Assembly (NCBI GenBank): GCA_022844165.1
Contig: JALHMH010000031.1
Span: forward strand, 1-58,156
Length of the DNA stretch: 58,156 nucleotides
Reading direction: 5' to 3'
Source: Lysobacterales bacterium
GTDB taxonomy: Bacteria; Pseudomonadota; Gammaproteobacteria; Xanthomonadales; SZUA-5
Part shown: positions 7,338-17,614 of the stretch, piece after piece
Layout of the letters: each line of letters opens with the position of its first letter
Numbering within the stretch: position 1 is the first letter of the stretch
Made by a program: the position numbers and the translations under genes
Notes under the pieces: generated by a model
What the model was told of the DNA's origin: nothing
Seen by the model: only the letters and a program-made list of their open reading frames with translations
Database searches by the model: none

Positions 7338-8239
7338 CTATCAACTGCGAACTGCAAGACACCGGTTGTCAGCCGACTGCCAATCTCCTGTTGTAGGTAG
7401 CGTTCAGCGCCGACAAGAAACATCAGAGCAAGCGAATATGACAGCGAGTCAGCCGAGTCTGTCTTGGGAAGGTCTGAGGCCTTATGCCGAACTCGCTCGA
7501 GAAACCTAAGACCACCTTCCTCCTCATATAAAATCGCATCCAAAGCGGCGCGGCTGGTGCATTGGGGCAGCAAACTCAACAAGCGTTTCTCATCTGGACT
7601 GCCCTGAACCCGAATTTCGTCGATGCGCTTGAACAATGCAGTTTGTAGTCGCGTTGCAACGGTGCAATCAGTTGGCGGGAACGCGGATGCAGAAGGCGCA
7701 CTCGGCGTCGGATCGGCCGCAGGCAAAGGCGCGTGTTCTCGAAGATGTTCTGCCAGATCCCGCATCGCGTTATTGGCTGCAAGCAGAAGATCCTTTTCGT
7801 TGTTGACCACTTTGTAGATTCGATGCTCGCCAGAGTTACCATCTTTCGACTTAGCGCGCTCCCGAAACGCTTCGAGGCTGTCGATGTCAGCCTGATTTTT
7901 GTCGCCTGCGCCTGTTGGGTAATCGTCACTGAGCAGGATCAACTTGATAGCTTTGTCCAAGCGAATCGCTTCATTGAACTCCAGTTCAGTAATGGACAAG
8001 TTCTTAGGATTTTTCGTTGACACTGGACGCTGGCCGTAGCGTCGCCCGATCAGCAACACGTAGGCATGCGACCTTCGAACCATGTCGAGTGAGTTCTCCA
8101 GCACACTGGCGTTGACTCCGCCGTCGTTGTGCTCCATGCCCTCGGCGTATAGCTTCGCCCTATCTGCGGCGCTCATCAAAACTTGCCGCTGCGAACTTAG
8201 ATCGCTAAACGTGCTTGAAATCATCACCGCGTGATGCAT
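7253..8239 (-). CDS. DUF4062 domain protein, possibly 3'-truncated
   Basis: A 328-residue protein with an N-terminal DUF4062 domain: VMISSTFSDLSSQR, GGVNASVLENSLDMVRRSHA, YVLLIGRRYGQRP and SITELEFNEAIRLDKAIKLI. DUF4062 has a TIR-like layout and is often the first domain of STAND-type or FGE-containing conflict proteins (family knowledge). ATG at 8239 places the domain at residue 6; the frame is open to 8305. The last 30 residues (after about GGARMGG) run through DNA that in another frame encodes the RT remnant, so the natural C-terminus has probably been replaced. The downstream wreck may once have belonged to the same system. Confidence 0.7.
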   Translation of the reverse strand: MHHAVMISSTFSDLSSQRQVLMSAADRAKLYAEGMEHNDGGVNASVLENSLDMVRRSHAYVLLIGRRYGQRPVSTKNPKNLSITELEFNEAIRLDKAIKLILLSDDYPTGAGDKNQADIDSLEAFRERAKSKDGNSGEHRIYKVVNNEKDLLLAANNAMRDLAEHLREHAPLPAADPTPSAPSASAFPPTDCTVATRLQTALFKRIDEIRVQGSPDEKRLLSLLPQCTSRAALDAILYEEEGGLRFLERVRHKASDLPKTDSADSLSYSLALMFLVGAERYLQQEIGSRLTTGVLQFAVDSGGARMGGPRNRFCMRSATGFGRNESSG

Positions 8240-8454
8240 CGACGCCCCCGTCAGATCGTCGGTCCGGATCTGACGATGGCTTAGCAGTTTTCGATTTGCA
8301 AGCATTGTTGCGTTTCAGATCTGCCGAGTCTTGGTGCAACTCTTGAGCGGTCACGGCTTGGCGATCGGGCTCTTTGGTGCTGCTGCTCCGCCGCCGTGGC
8401 TTGGCGTCATCATCGGTGTATTCCCGCCGGGCTTTTTCGACAGAACCGATAGGG

Positions 8455-8937
8455 CTACGTTGCCTGCCCACCGCGCTCCTCCTGCGCAACGCGCCGGATG
8501 TAAGCCTGGAAGCCCGGATCCTCGCCGCGCAGCAGGTGCGGCAGCGCGTCGTGGAACTCGTCGCGCCCGCACCACTCGCGCATGTAGTCGTCCCAGCTGT
8601 TCCAGCGCCGGCGCTCCTGCACCGTCATTTCGTCTTTGTAGGCGACCAGGTAGGCTCGCTCGAACATCGAGACCAACATGTCGAAGATCACCAGCATGCG
8701 TTCGCGCTGCTCCGCCGTGGCCGAGGCCAAAGCGGCACTGCTGCGCAGCTGCAAGTCGGCGTTGGCGAGCACGACTTTCAGAAAGTCGTTGTAGGCTGTC
8801 GCCAGCAACAGATAGGCCTCCTCCTCCTCGTTCTCGCGCTCGGCGCGTTCCTGCTTGATGAACACCCAGACGGCGAAAGGCAGGCCAATGACGGTGACGA
8901 TGTAGCTTGCGAGTTCGAAGCCTTCGAGCCAGGTCAT
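8455..8937 (-). CDS. Small membrane-anchored protein of unknown function
   Basis: A 160-residue protein with one N-terminal hydrophobic segment (ASYIVTVIGLPFAVWVFI, about residues 11-28), then a charged helical stretch (KQERAERENEEEEAY) and a soluble C-terminal part containing WNSWDDYMREWCGRDEF. The pattern fits a single-pass inner-membrane protein with a cytoplasmic helical domain. I do not recognise the family. It lies 215 bases upstream of, and co-directional with, the DUF4062 gene. That gap shows no other gene I would support. Confidence 0.6.
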   Translation of the reverse strand: MTWLEGFELASYIVTVIGLPFAVWVFIKQERAERENEEEEAYLLLATAYNDFLKVVLANADLQLRSSAALASATAEQRERMLVIFDMLVSMFERAYLVAYKDEMTVQERRRWNSWDDYMREWCGRDEFHDALPHLLRGEDPGFQAYIRRVAQEERGGQAT

Positions 8938-9034
8938 AGTGGGTCTACTTCCAGTGGGTTGCGAACGGCGAGCGCCGTTGCAGGGTGGCTGAACATGCAG
9001 AGTTGGTGCACGGCTAGTCCTGTTGCGATTTCGG

Positions 9035-9991
9035 TCAGAGGACGTGGCCTACAGACGCCAGAAACGCCATCGCGCGCGCCACCGTCGCCGCCGGATCCTC
9101 CTCATGCGGGATGTGGCCTAAGCCTGGGAAAATCGTCAGCTCGCTGCCGGCGATATCGGCGTGAAAACGTTCGGCGTTTTCCGGTGGGATCAAGCGGTCT
9201 TTGCTGCCCCACAGGATCAGCGTAGGAGCGCGAATCTCCGAGATGCGCTCGCTCAATGCGCCGTGCGCGGCAACGCCTTGTGCGAAACGATCGATCAAGG
9301 CTTGCCGATTGCCCTCGCGCAAGGCCAGCGCGTAATACAAATCGATAGTCGCATCCGTGACCTTGTCCGGATCGCCGTAGGTCTCGCGCACGCTGTTCGC
9401 GACGATGAAACGCGGCAGCAGATTGCGCACAATCGGTGCCATATTCGGATCGAGCGCCAGCCTGAAACCCAAGGGAATCGACTCGGGCACAAAGGGGTAA
9501 CCGGCAGCGTCGATCAGGATCAATGCGCCAACGCGATCGGGTGCCAGCACTGCTGCCAGCCACGCCACTTCCCCACCGAACGAGTTCCCCACCCATACTG
9601 CGCGGGTCACGCCCAGGCGATCAAGCACACGATTGACGTGCAGCACATAACTTTGCGCCGAATAGTCCGCACCGGGATTCGGTCCCGTCAGACCAAAACC
9701 AGGCAAGTCGATGCGGATCACCCGCCGTGTGGGCGCCAGTGCCGCTACCCACCCGTCCCAGGTATGCAAACTCGCGCTCGTGCCGTGCAGCAGCAAAATG
9801 GGCAGCGGGTCATCGCGTACGCCCTCATCGCGAAGGTGCACCTGCATACCGTCGACACCGATGAACTGCGACGGCGGCGGCGCGTATTCGGCCCTGAGCG
9901 ACGCCACGCTGCGATCCGGCGCATAACTCACGCCTATGCCGACAGCAGTGCTGGCCAGCAAGACGGCAATGACAACAATCCATCGGCGCAT
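9035..9991 (-). CDS. Alpha/beta hydrolase, exported or membrane-anchored
   Basis: A 318-residue alpha/beta-hydrolase-fold enzyme. An N-terminal hydrophobic stretch (WIVVIAVLLASTAVGIGVSY) looks like a signal or anchor. Core motifs are LLLHGTSASLHTWDGW (oxyanion HG), the nucleophile elbow GNSFGG (Ser), the acid in LWGSKDRLIPP and the catalytic His in GHIPHEEDP. All three triad residues are present. Family members include epoxide hydrolases, esterases and C-C hydrolases; the substrate cannot be told. It is monocistronic and its 5' side faces a palindromic element starting about 30 bases away. Confidence 0.85.
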   Translation of the reverse strand: MRRWIVVIAVLLASTAVGIGVSYAPDRSVASLRAEYAPPPSQFIGVDGMQVHLRDEGVRDDPLPILLLHGTSASLHTWDGWVAALAPTRRVIRIDLPGFGLTGPNPGADYSAQSYVLHVNRVLDRLGVTRAVWVGNSFGGEVAWLAAVLAPDRVGALILIDAAGYPFVPESIPLGFRLALDPNMAPIVRNLLPRFIVANSVRETYGDPDKVTDATIDLYYALALREGNRQALIDRFAQGVAAHGALSERISEIRAPTLILWGSKDRLIPPENAERFHADIAGSELTIFPGLGHIPHEEDPAATVARAMAFLASVGHVL

Positions 9992-10021
9992 ACATCCTCT
10001 TGGGTCGCGGTGCGACCGGGT

Positions 10022-10187
10022 GTGGCGTCCCAGAAGTGATTGGACGAAGTTCCCGATGGATTTTGGCTCAAGGCAGGGCCCGAGGAGTCGTCATAGCAGC
10101 GCGATCGCGCCAATGAGCAACGCAGCATTTGAGCACAAAGACGCGGAAACAACTCCAATAAATCTCAGGGCCACCACACCCGTTGGC
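10022..10187. repeat. Palindromic intergenic element, copy A
   Basis: About 160 bp with terminal inverted repeats: GCGTCCCAGAAGTGATTGGA at the left is mirrored imperfectly by TCCAATAAATCTCAGGGCC at the right, and an inner arm TTTTGGCTCAAGGC pairs with GCATTTGAGCACAAAGA. The same element recurs at 11116-11271. It resembles a MITE or ERIC-like non-coding repeat. In the remaining intergenic DNA (10188-10413) I see no gene or clear signal. Confidence 0.7.
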
Positions 10188-10413
10188 AGTCAGGCGGATT
10201 GTGGCAGGAAACTCGAAGAGCCGGGGCTCTGAATCAAATGCGGGGAGACGAGAATGCACTCGCGTATTTGGGCGATCTCATTGCGCACGTTTCGGTGCCT
10301 GGCTTGGACGGGTTGTTGCCTCGCTGTTGTTTGATCGGCACTGATCCGTATCCCTACTCGGCTGCTTTCAACTCTGCCATGATTCAAATTCACCACGCAC
10401 AGGGGATATCGCG

Positions 10414-10824
10414 ATGTTGAAAAAAGTAATGATGGTACTGATCGGATTCGTCGTTCTGATCGGCGGTTGCGTCGGTGCTGTGTTCTGGGCGACGGCGGAT
10501 TTGCCGAAGGCTGCGGATGCATTTTTCTCCGCGATCGCGCGTGAGGACTACGCTGCGGCAATGGCGCTGACATCATCGGACTTCAAAGCCTCAACCACTC
10601 AGGAGGAGTTGCAGACTTTCGCAGAAGACAATGGGCTCGTCGGCTATCGCGAGGCCAGCTGGTCATCGCGCGCAATCGAAAATAGCAGCGGCTCATTGGA
10701 AGGCACCCTGGCAATGGCAGATGGCGGCAGCTTGCCGATCACCGTGCAATTGGTGAAGTCCGGTCGCGGCTGGCAGATCCAAAACATCAAAAAGAGCGAA
10801 GCGGGTTTGTCGAGCGGCGACTGA
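10414..10824 (+). CDS. Small exported protein, NTF2/SnoaL-like layout
   Basis: A 136-residue protein with an N-terminal hydrophobic segment (VMMVLIGFVVLIGGCVGAVF), either an uncleaved anchor or a signal. The remainder has the alternating helix-strand layout of small NTF2-like domains: ADAFFSAIAREDYAAAMALT then ITVQLVKSGRGWQIQNI, typical of DUF4864-like proteins. The GWQI strand near the end is characteristic. The function is unknown. A GGC-containing stretch in the hydrophobic core is not a convincing lipobox. It is flanked by the two copies of the palindromic element. Confidence 0.6.
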   Translation: MLKKVMMVLIGFVVLIGGCVGAVFWATADLPKAADAFFSAIAREDYAAAMALTSSDFKASTTQEELQTFAEDNGLVGYREASWSSRAIENSSGSLEGTLAMADGGSLPITVQLVKSGRGWQIQNIKKSEAGLSSGD

Positions 10825-10933
10825 CCTGGATGTGCACGCTCCTGGAACCACGCAACGCCTTGTAAGTTCTGGTCTTGGACATCGAAACCCGGAAGTGCGT
10901 TTCTCAACAACGTGCTAGTCTTTGCGCTGCCAT

Positions 10934-11115
10934 GCAGGAGAGCTTGGGCCTGGTGTGATGCGAAGCACCACACCAGATCCAACGCCGAAGGAGCAACCGC
11001 CCCGGAATCTCTCAGGCAAAAGGACTGCAAGGCACGTAGAACATCTGGAAAGCGCTGCATTCGATGGCAGCCGCCGAAGGAGTCACGCTCTCAGGCGAAC
11101 CGACAGATGGGGCTG
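10934..11115 (+). promoter_or_regulatory. Tandem glycine riboswitch (gcvT motif)
   Basis: Two glycine aptamers in series. The first contains AGGAGAGC (10936), CGCCGAAGGAGCAA, CCGCCCCGGAATCTCTCAGG and AAAGGACTGC. The second contains CTGGAAAGCGCTG, GCCGCCGAAGGAGTCACG, CTCTCAGGCGAACCGACAG and ends near GATGGGG. These are the hallmark conserved blocks of the gcvT RNA motif. Glycine binding usually turns on glycine-cleavage genes, fitting gcvP downstream. About 200 bases separate the second aptamer from the gcvP start, and a palindromic repeat fills most of that space. Confidence 0.93.
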
Positions 11116-11271
11116 GTGGTGTTCCTAGAAATCATTGGTTGAAATTTCCGATGGATTTCGGCTCAAGGCAAGGCGCGAGAGAACTCATAGCTGAGCTATG
11201 GCGCCGACGAGCAGTGCAGCGTTTGAGCCGAAAAACGCGGAATTCACTCCAGTCACTTCTGGGACGCACTG
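11116..11271. repeat. Palindromic intergenic element, copy B, inside the gcvP leader
   Basis: Homologous to copy A over its length (for example GATGGATTTCGGCTCAAGGC against GATGGATTTTGGCTCAAGGC). Arms: AATTTCCG and TTTCGGCTCAA pair with TTTGAGCCGAAA and CGGAATT; a small inner palindrome is CATAGC-TGA-GCTATG. The right terminus GTCACTTCTGGGACGC is the reverse complement of the left terminus of copy A. It lies directly after the glycine riboswitch and before the gcvP ribosome binding site. Confidence 0.75.
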
Positions 11272-11316
11272 GCGGCGCATGCCGCGCACAGCCTATTTTT
11301 CTTCGGAGCCTCTGCG

Positions 11317-14187
11317 ATGTCATCCAGCAACGTCAGTTTCGTGCGCCAGCCTCATGTCGCGAGCGCATTTGTCGACCGCCATATCGGCCCATCTCCACAT
11401 GAAATCGTCTCCATGCTGGAGGCGATTGGCGTGGATACGGTCGAACAACTGATGAGCGAAACCTTGCCGGCATCGATTCGCCAGGCCAGGCCGCTCTCGA
11501 TTGGGGCAGCGCTCAGCGAAACTCAGGCGCTGGCGCGCTTGCGGCAAATCGCCGACCGCAACCAGGTGATGACTTCACTCATCGGCCAGGGTTACCACGG
11601 CACCTTTACGCCTTTGGTCATCCTGCGCAACATTCTGGAAAATCCGGCCTGGTATACGGCCTATACACCGTATCAGCCGGAAATCAGTCAAGGCCGGCTC
11701 GAAGCTTTGCTGAATTACCAGACGATGATCACCGAGCTGACCGGCCTTGACGTGGCAAACGCATCGTTGCTCGATGAAGCGACAGCGGCAGCCGAAGCCA
11801 TGGCCGTTGCGCAGCGCGGCGCAAAATCGAAATCGACCACGTTTTTTGTCGATTCCGACTGCCATCCGCAGACCGTAGCGCTGCTGAAAACGCGCGCCGA
11901 ACCATTGGGATGGACACTGTTGATCGGCGACCCGGAGCGCGATCTTGCCGGCATGGACGTGTTTGGCGCGATCTTCCAGTATCCTGGCACCACCGGCGCC
12001 GTGCGCGACTTTCGTTCGGCCATCGCAACCATCAAGGCAAAGGGTGGCATCGCCGTGGTCGCCGCCGATCCCCTGGCGCTGACGATACTCACGCCGCCAG
12101 GCGAACTTGGCGCCGACATCGCGATTGGCTCTACGCAGCGCTTTGGCGTGCCGATGGGCTACGGTGGCCCGCACGCCGCGTATATGGCGGTCCGCGATGC
12201 ACTCAAACGCTCGATTCCCGGTCGACTGATCGGCGTGTCTGTCGACAGCCGCGGCCAGCAGGCGTTCCGCTTATCGTTGCAAACGCGTGAGCAGCATATT
12301 CGTCGGGAAAAGGCGACGAGCAACATCTGCACTGCCCAAGTCCTGTTGGCCGTGATGGCATCAATGTATGCGGTGTACCACGGGCCTGAGGGCCTGACGG
12401 CGATCGCCCGGCGCGTGCAGCAGCTCACGGCAGTGCTTGCCGCAGGATTGAGGCGCCTCGGTTTTGCGCCACGCGAAGCGTGCTATTTCGATGCGATCAG
12501 CGTCGCTGTCGGCACGCAGCAGCGCGCAATTGTCGCGCACGCGCTGGCGGCCGGGATCAACCTGCGCATTCTTGATGGCGCGCTCGGCATTAACCTGGAC
12601 GAAACCAGCACAGTGCAAACCGTGGAAGCCGTCTGGCGCGCTTTCGGCGGCGCGCTTAAATTTCCGGAGGTTTCAGGCGACACCACGATCCCGGGCGAAT
12701 TGTTGCGCAAGGGCTCCTGTTTGCAACACCCGATCTTTTCGCGCTACCGTTCGGAGACGGAGTTGCTGCGGTATATGCGCCGCCTTGCAGATCGCGATCT
12801 GGCGCTCGATCGGGCCATGATCCCGCTCGGTTCTTGCACGATGAAACTCAACGCTACCGCTGAAATGATCCCGGTCACCTGGCCAGAATTTGGTGCGCTG
12901 CATCCTTTCGCGCCATCCGATCAAGCGCATGGTTATGCCGAGATGTTCGAAGATCTAAAGGCATGGCTTTGCGATATCACAGGGTACGATGCCGTGTCGT
13001 TGCAGCCCAACTCGGGCGCCCAGGGCGAATATGCGGGCTTGTTGGCGATTGCTGGCTACCATCGGAGCCGAAACGAAGCCCACCGCAATGTGTGTTTGAT
13101 CCCGTCCAGCGCGCACGGTACCAATCCCGCCTCGGCGCAAATGGTCGGAATGGACGTGGTCGTGGTTTCCTGCGACACGGAAGGCAATGTCGATGTCGAC
13201 GATCTGCGAGCGAAGGCGGAACACCATAGCGCCCAACTGGCGGCCCTGATGGTGACGTATCCATCGACCCATGGCGTGTTCGAGGAGCGCATTTCGGAGA
13301 TCTGCGAGATCGTGCACCAGCATGGGGGTCAGGTCTATCTGGACGGCGCCAACATGAACGCGCAAGTCGGACTATCGCGCCCGGGCGACTATGGCGCCGA
13401 TGTCAGCCATTTGAACTTGCACAAGACCTTTTGCATCCCGCACGGCGGCGGTGGTCCGGGCATGGGACCCATCGGCGTGAAGTCCCATCTGGCGCCATTC
13501 CTGCCAGGTCATATCGTACTCGACGGCGGCACGGCACCGGTCGGCGCCGTGTCTGCGGCGCCTTTTGGTTCGGCGTCGATCCTGCCGATTTCTTACGCGT
13601 ATATCTTGATGATGGGCAGTCCAGGTTTGCAGCGCGCAACCGAAATCGCGATCTTGAACGCCAATTACATTGCCGCACGTTTGGATGGGCATTTCCCGGT
13701 GCTATACAAGAACCATAACGGCCGCGTTGCGCACGAGTGCATCATCGACCCTCGTCCACTCAAAGACGCCGCGGGCGTGACCGTCGACGACATTGCGAAG
13801 CGCCTGATCGACTACGGCTTTCATGCGCCGACCATGAGTTTCCCCGTTGCCGGCACGCTCATGATCGAACCGACCGAGTCGGAGGCCAAGGTCGAGCTGG
13901 ACCGCTTTTGCGACGCGATGATTGCCATCCGCAAGGAGATCGCCGTTGTCGAATCGGGTACTTATGCGATCGAAGCCTCCCCACTGCGCCACGCGCCACA
14001 TACTGTGCACGATTTGGTTGACGACACCTGGAATCGTGCGTATTCGCGAAGCGAAGCCGTGTTTCCTGGCGGCATGTCCCGTCAGGACAAATACTGGTGC
14101 CCGGTTGGGCGCGTCGACAATGTCTATGGCGATCGGAATTTGATGTGCACCTGCCCGAGCCCTTCGGAGGCTGCGCAAGCGGCGTAG
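11317..14187 (+). CDS. gcvP: Glycine dehydrogenase (decarboxylating), P protein
   Basis: A 956-residue full-length P protein of the cytoplasmic glycine cleavage system. It decarboxylates glycine with PLP and passes the aminomethyl group to lipoyl-GcvH. The N-terminus [20 protein letters not shown] and both homologous halves are present. The PLP lysine lies in [24 protein letters not shown] at 11305-11308 supports the ATG at 11317. It is controlled by the upstream tandem glycine riboswitch. gcvT and gcvH are not adjacent; gcvP alone is common in gammaproteobacteria of this group. No frameshift or missing motif was noticed. Confidence 0.97.
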   Translation: MSSSNVSFVRQPHVASAFVDRHIGPSPHEIVSMLEAIGVDTVEQLMSETLPASIRQARPLSIGAALSETQALARLRQIADRNQVMTSLIGQGYHGTFTPLVILRNILENPAWYTAYTPYQPEISQGRLEALLNYQTMITELTGLDVANASLLDEATAAAEAMAVAQRGAKSKSTTFFVDSDCHPQTVALLKTRAEPLGWTLLIGDPERDLAGMDVFGAIFQYPGTTGAVRDFRSAIATIKAKGGIAVVAADPLALTILTPPGELGADIAIGSTQRFGVPMGYGGPHAAYMAVRDALKRSIPGRLIGVSVDSRGQQAFRLSLQTREQHIRREKATSNICTAQVLLAVMASMYAVYHGPEGLTAIARRVQQLTAVLAAGLRRLGFAPREACYFDAISVAVGTQQRAIVAHALAAGINLRILDGALGINLDETSTVQTVEAVWRAFGGALKFPEVSGDTTIPGELLRKGSCLQHPIFSRYRSETELLRYMRRLADRDLALDRAMIPLGSCTMKLNATAEMIPVTWPEFGALHPFAPSDQAHGYAEMFEDLKAWLCDITGYDAVSLQPNSGAQGEYAGLLAIAGYHRSRNEAHRNVCLIPSSAHGTNPASAQMVGMDVVVVSCDTEGNVDVDDLRAKAEHHSAQLAALMVTYPSTHGVFEERISEICEIVHQHGGQVYLDGANMNAQVGLSRPGDYGADVSHLNLHKTFCIPHGGGGPGMGPIGVKSHLAPFLPGHIVLDGGTAPVGAVSAAPFGSASILPISYAYILMMGSPGLQRATEIAILNANYIAARLDGHFPVLYKNHNGRVAHECIIDPRPLKDAAGVTVDDIAKRLIDYGFHAPTMSFPVAGTLMIEPTESEAKVELDRFCDAMIAIRKEIAVVESGTYAIEASPLRHAPHTVHDLVDDTWNRAYSRSEAVFPGGMSRQDKYWCPVGRVDNVYGDRNLMCTCPSPSEAAQAA

Positions 14188-14312
14188 TGGCGCGATGACA
14201 GGTTCACGCGAAGACACGAGCCTGTTGATGGTCATGCAGTTGAACACAGAGAACGTGGCAACATAGCGCGCATCGCGACACGCTGCGCGCTGTGGTGCGG
14301 GAGTCACTCAAA

Positions 14313-14334
14313 AGCGTCGCACCATAGCGCAACT
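14313..14334. repeat. Short palindromic (REP-like) sequence
   Basis: The sequence beginning AGCGTCGCACCATAGCGCAA just before carB resembles copies at 30767-30791 and 30870-30894, which contain GTCGCGC-CATA-GCGCGAC. It looks like a decayed member of a short palindromic intergenic family. The 164-base gap 14188-14351 shows nothing else. Confidence 0.5.
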
Positions 14335-14351
14335 CAAGAAGGCCATTGCTG

Positions 14352-17300
14352 ATGCCGAAACGTACCGATCTAAAGTCAATTCTCATCATTGGAGCAGGCC
14401 CGATCGTCATCGGTCAAGCATGCGAATTCGATTACTCGGGTGCGCAGGCGTGCAAAGCGCTGAAGAGCGAGGGGTTCCGCGTCGTGCTGGTGAACAGCAA
14501 TCCAGCAACGATCATGACCGATCCGGAAATGGCCGATGCGACATACATCGAGCCACTGCACCTGTCGACGCTCACCAAGATCATCGAAAAGGAACGCCCC
14601 GACGCGTTGCTGCCGACGATGGGCGGACAGACTGCTCTGAATGCGGCACTCGCGCTGGCCGATGCCGGCGTGTTGGCGGAATACAACGTCGAGTTGATCG
14701 GCGCCTCGCGTGAGGCGATCAAGCTGGCGGAGGACCGCGAGCTCTTTCGCCATGCAATGGCCGAAATTGGTCTTTCCTGCCCGAGCGCACAGATCGCTCG
14801 ATCGCTCGATCAGGCAATGGCCGCACAACTGAAAGTCGGGTTCCCGACCATCATCCGTCCATCCTTTACCTTGGGCGGTTCGGGCGGCGGCATTGCTTAC
14901 AACCGCGAGGAGTTCATCGAAATCGCCACGCGCGGCCTGGATTTGTCGCCCGTGCACGAAGTACTCATCGAAGAGAGTGTGCTCGGCTGGAAAGAGTATG
15001 AGATGGAAGTGGTCCGCGACCGTGCGGATAACTGCATCATTGTGTGTTCGATCGAGAACTTCGATCCAATGGGCGTGCACACGGGCGATTCGATCACCGT
15101 GGCACCCGCGCAAACGCTGACCGACAAGGAATATCAGCGCATGCGTGATGCATCGATCGCCGTTCTGCGTAAGATCGGCGTGGACACCGGCGGTTCGAAC
15201 GTGCAGTTCGGCATCAATGCCAAGGACGGCCGCATGGTGGTCATCGAAATGAACCCGCGCGTATCGCGCTCCAGCGCGCTGGCCTCGAAAGCAACGGGTT
15301 TCCCGATCGCCAAAATCGCCGCCAAACTTGCCGTCGGTTACACGCTCGACGAACTGAAGAACGACATCACCGGTGGTGCGACACCCGCCTCGTTCGAGCC
15401 GGCAATCGACTACGTCGTCACCAAAATTCCGCGCTTCGCCTTCGAGAAGTTCCCCAAAGCCGATTCGCGCCTGACAACGCAGATGAAATCCGTCGGCGAA
15501 GTGATGGCGATGGGGCGGACCTTTCAAGAGTCGATGCAAAAAGCGCTGCGCGGCATGGAGATCGGCAGCGATGGGCTGAACCCGCGCATTGCAGCACCCT
15601 TTGACGACGACAAGATCCGAGAATTGAAGCGGGAACTGCGTGAGCCCAAACCGGATCGTATTTTTTATGTTGCGGATGCCTTCCGGGCAGGCATGAGCAT
15701 CGACGACGTCCATGCACTGAGCGCCATCGACCCGTGGTTCCTCGCCAATATCGAGGACCTGATTCTGGAAGAGAAACTACTGGCCAGTCAGGGCTTGTCG
15801 GCGCTGACCGCGCATCGGTTACGCGCGCTGAAACGCAAGGGCTTTTCCGATTCCAGGTTGGCGGAATTGTGCGCAACCGGCGAAGCCGCGATTCGGCAAC
15901 TGCGCCGCGCATTGAACGTTCGCCCTGTGTACAAACGCGTCGATTCCTGCGCGGCTGAGTTCGCCACCGATACGGCCTATATGTACTCCACGTATGAGCA
16001 GCAATGCGAAGCGGAGCCAACGAATCGGGACAAGATCATTGTGCTCGGAGGCGGCCCAAATCGCATCGGCCAGGGCATCGAGTTCGACTATTGCTGCGTA
16101 CACGCCGCTCTGGCGCTGCGCGAAGATGGTTATGAGACGATCATGGTCAACTGTAATCCTGAAACCGTATCGACCGATTACGACACCTCCGATCGGCTCT
16201 ACTTCGAACCGGTGACGCTTGAAGACGTGCTGGAGATTGTCGACAAAGAGAAACCCAAGGGCGTCGTCGTCCAATATGGTGGCCAGACGCCGCTCAAGCT
16301 GGCCCGGGCGCTCGAACGCGAAGGCGTGCCGGTCATCGGCACCTCGCCGGACTCGATTGATCTGGCCGAAGATCGGGAGAGATTTCAGAAGCTGATTCAG
16401 AGTCTGGGATTAAAACAACCCGCCAATCGCACCGCACGGACGCCGGAAGAAGCCACAGCACTGGCACGCGAGATCGGCTATCCGCTGGTCGTCCGACCCT
16501 CGTACGTGCTCGGCGGACGCGCCATGGAAGTGGTCTATGCCCAGAGCGATCTGAAGCGCTACATGACGGACGCTGTTCGCGTCTCCAATGATTCGCCGGT
16601 GCTGCTCGATCGTTTCCTGGATCATGCGATTGAGGTCGATGTCGACTGTATTTGCGACGGTCAGGACGTTTTGATCGGCGGCATCATGGAGCACATCGAA
16701 GAAGCCGGCGTGCACTCGGGCGATTCGTCATGTTCGCTGCCGCCTTTCTCGCTTTCGAAGGAACTGCAGGACGAACTTCGCGCACAGGTGACGATCATGG
16801 CGAAAGCGCTGAATGTCGTAGGCCTGATGAACACGCAATTTGCGATACAGGGCGAGGACATCTTCGTCCTGGAAGTGAATCCGCGCGCATCACGCACTGT
16901 GCCTTTCGTTGCGAAGGCGACGGGACGCCCGCTGGCAAAAATTGCCGCGCGCTGTATGGTCGGCCAGAGCCTGAAGCAACAGGGCATGACGCGCGAGATC
17001 GTTCCGGAGTACTTCTCGGTCAAAGAACCGATCTTCCCATTCAACAAGTTCCCGGGGGTCGACCCGATCCTGGGCCCTGAGATGCGCTCAACGGGTGAGG
17101 TGATGGGCGTCGGCCGCAGCTTCGGCGCTGCGGTTGCGCGCGCCGCACTCGCGGCGAATCAAACACCGCTCAAACTCGGCACCGTTTTTCTTTCGGTGCG
17201 CGATGGCGACAAACCACGCCTCGTGCCGATCGCCAGAGATTTGCTTGCGCGAGGTTTCCGTCTGGTCGCGACCGGCGGCACTTGCGACGCGCTGCTGGCA

Positions 17301-17573
17301 GCCGGCGTGCCGTGTCAGCGCATCAACAAAGTCATGGAGGGCCGCCCGCATATTGTCGATCTGATCAAGAACGGCGAAGTCACGTTCGTGGTCAACACCA
17401 CCGAGGGGCGGCAGGCAATCGCCGATTCATTTGCCATCCGCCGCGAAACGCTGCACCACAAGGTTCCCTACTCAACAACCATCTCCGGCGCAAAGGCGAT
17501 GGTCGGCGCGCTGGACTTCACATCCGTAAACGAGGTGCACTCGCTTCGGCAATTGCATGCAGAATTGGCATGA
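14352..17573 (+). CDS. carB: Carbamoyl-phosphate synthase large subunit
   Basis: A 1073-residue protein. With the glutaminase CarA it makes carbamoyl phosphate from bicarbonate, ammonia and two ATP for pyrimidine and arginine synthesis. The N-terminus [20 protein letters not shown] is nearly that of E. coli CarB and fixes ATG at 14352, not the TTG six bases earlier. Two ATP-grasp halves are visible ([28 protein letters not shown]), with [20 protein letters not shown] and [20 protein letters not shown]. The C-terminal MGS-like allosteric domain ([16 protein letters not shown]) is complete. carA is not adjacent, unlike the usual carAB operon. Confidence 0.97.
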   Translation: MPKRTDLKSILIIGAGPIVIGQACEFDYSGAQACKALKSEGFRVVLVNSNPATIMTDPEMADATYIEPLHLSTLTKIIEKERPDALLPTMGGQTALNAALALADAGVLAEYNVELIGASREAIKLAEDRELFRHAMAEIGLSCPSAQIARSLDQAMAAQLKVGFPTIIRPSFTLGGSGGGIAYNREEFIEIATRGLDLSPVHEVLIEESVLGWKEYEMEVVRDRADNCIIVCSIENFDPMGVHTGDSITVAPAQTLTDKEYQRMRDASIAVLRKIGVDTGGSNVQFGINAKDGRMVVIEMNPRVSRSSALASKATGFPIAKIAAKLAVGYTLDELKNDITGGATPASFEPAIDYVVTKIPRFAFEKFPKADSRLTTQMKSVGEVMAMGRTFQESMQKALRGMEIGSDGLNPRIAAPFDDDKIRELKRELREPKPDRIFYVADAFRAGMSIDDVHALSAIDPWFLANIEDLILEEKLLASQGLSALTAHRLRALKRKGFSDSRLAELCATGEAAIRQLRRALNVRPVYKRVDSCAAEFATDTAYMYSTYEQQCEAEPTNRDKIIVLGGGPNRIGQGIEFDYCCVHAALALREDGYETIMVNCNPETVSTDYDTSDRLYFEPVTLEDVLEIVDKEKPKGVVVQYGGQTPLKLARALEREGVPVIGTSPDSIDLAEDRERFQKLIQSLGLKQPANRTARTPEEATALAREIGYPLVVRPSYVLGGRAMEVVYAQSDLKRYMTDAVRVSNDSPVLLDRFLDHAIEVDVDCICDGQDVLIGGIMEHIEEAGVHSGDSSCSLPPFSLSKELQDELRAQVTIMAKALNVVGLMNTQFAIQGEDIFVLEVNPRASRTVPFVAKATGRPLAKIAARCMVGQSLKQQGMTREIVPEYFSVKEPIFPFNKFPGVDPILGPEMRSTGEVMGVGRSFGAAVARAALAANQTPLKLGTVFLSVRDGDKPRLVPIARDLLARGFRLVATGGTCDALLAAGVPCQRINKVMEGRPHIVDLIKNGEVTFVVNTTEGRQAIADSFAIRRETLHHKVPYSTTISGAKAMVGALDFTSVNEVHSLRQLHAELA

Positions 17574-17614
17574 TAGTGCCTGGATGCGAAACCGCATCGA
17601 AAGAGTCTGAGTCC

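Noticed and set aside
8205..8489. A 94-codon minus-strand ORF overlapping the DUF4062 and membrane-protein genes
   Set aside because: Arg/Ser/Asp-rich low-complexity product, no family similarity, and it overlaps two better genes.
14376..15713. A 445-codon antisense ORF within carB
   Set aside because: carB is unmistakable on the other strand; the antisense ORF shows no domain.
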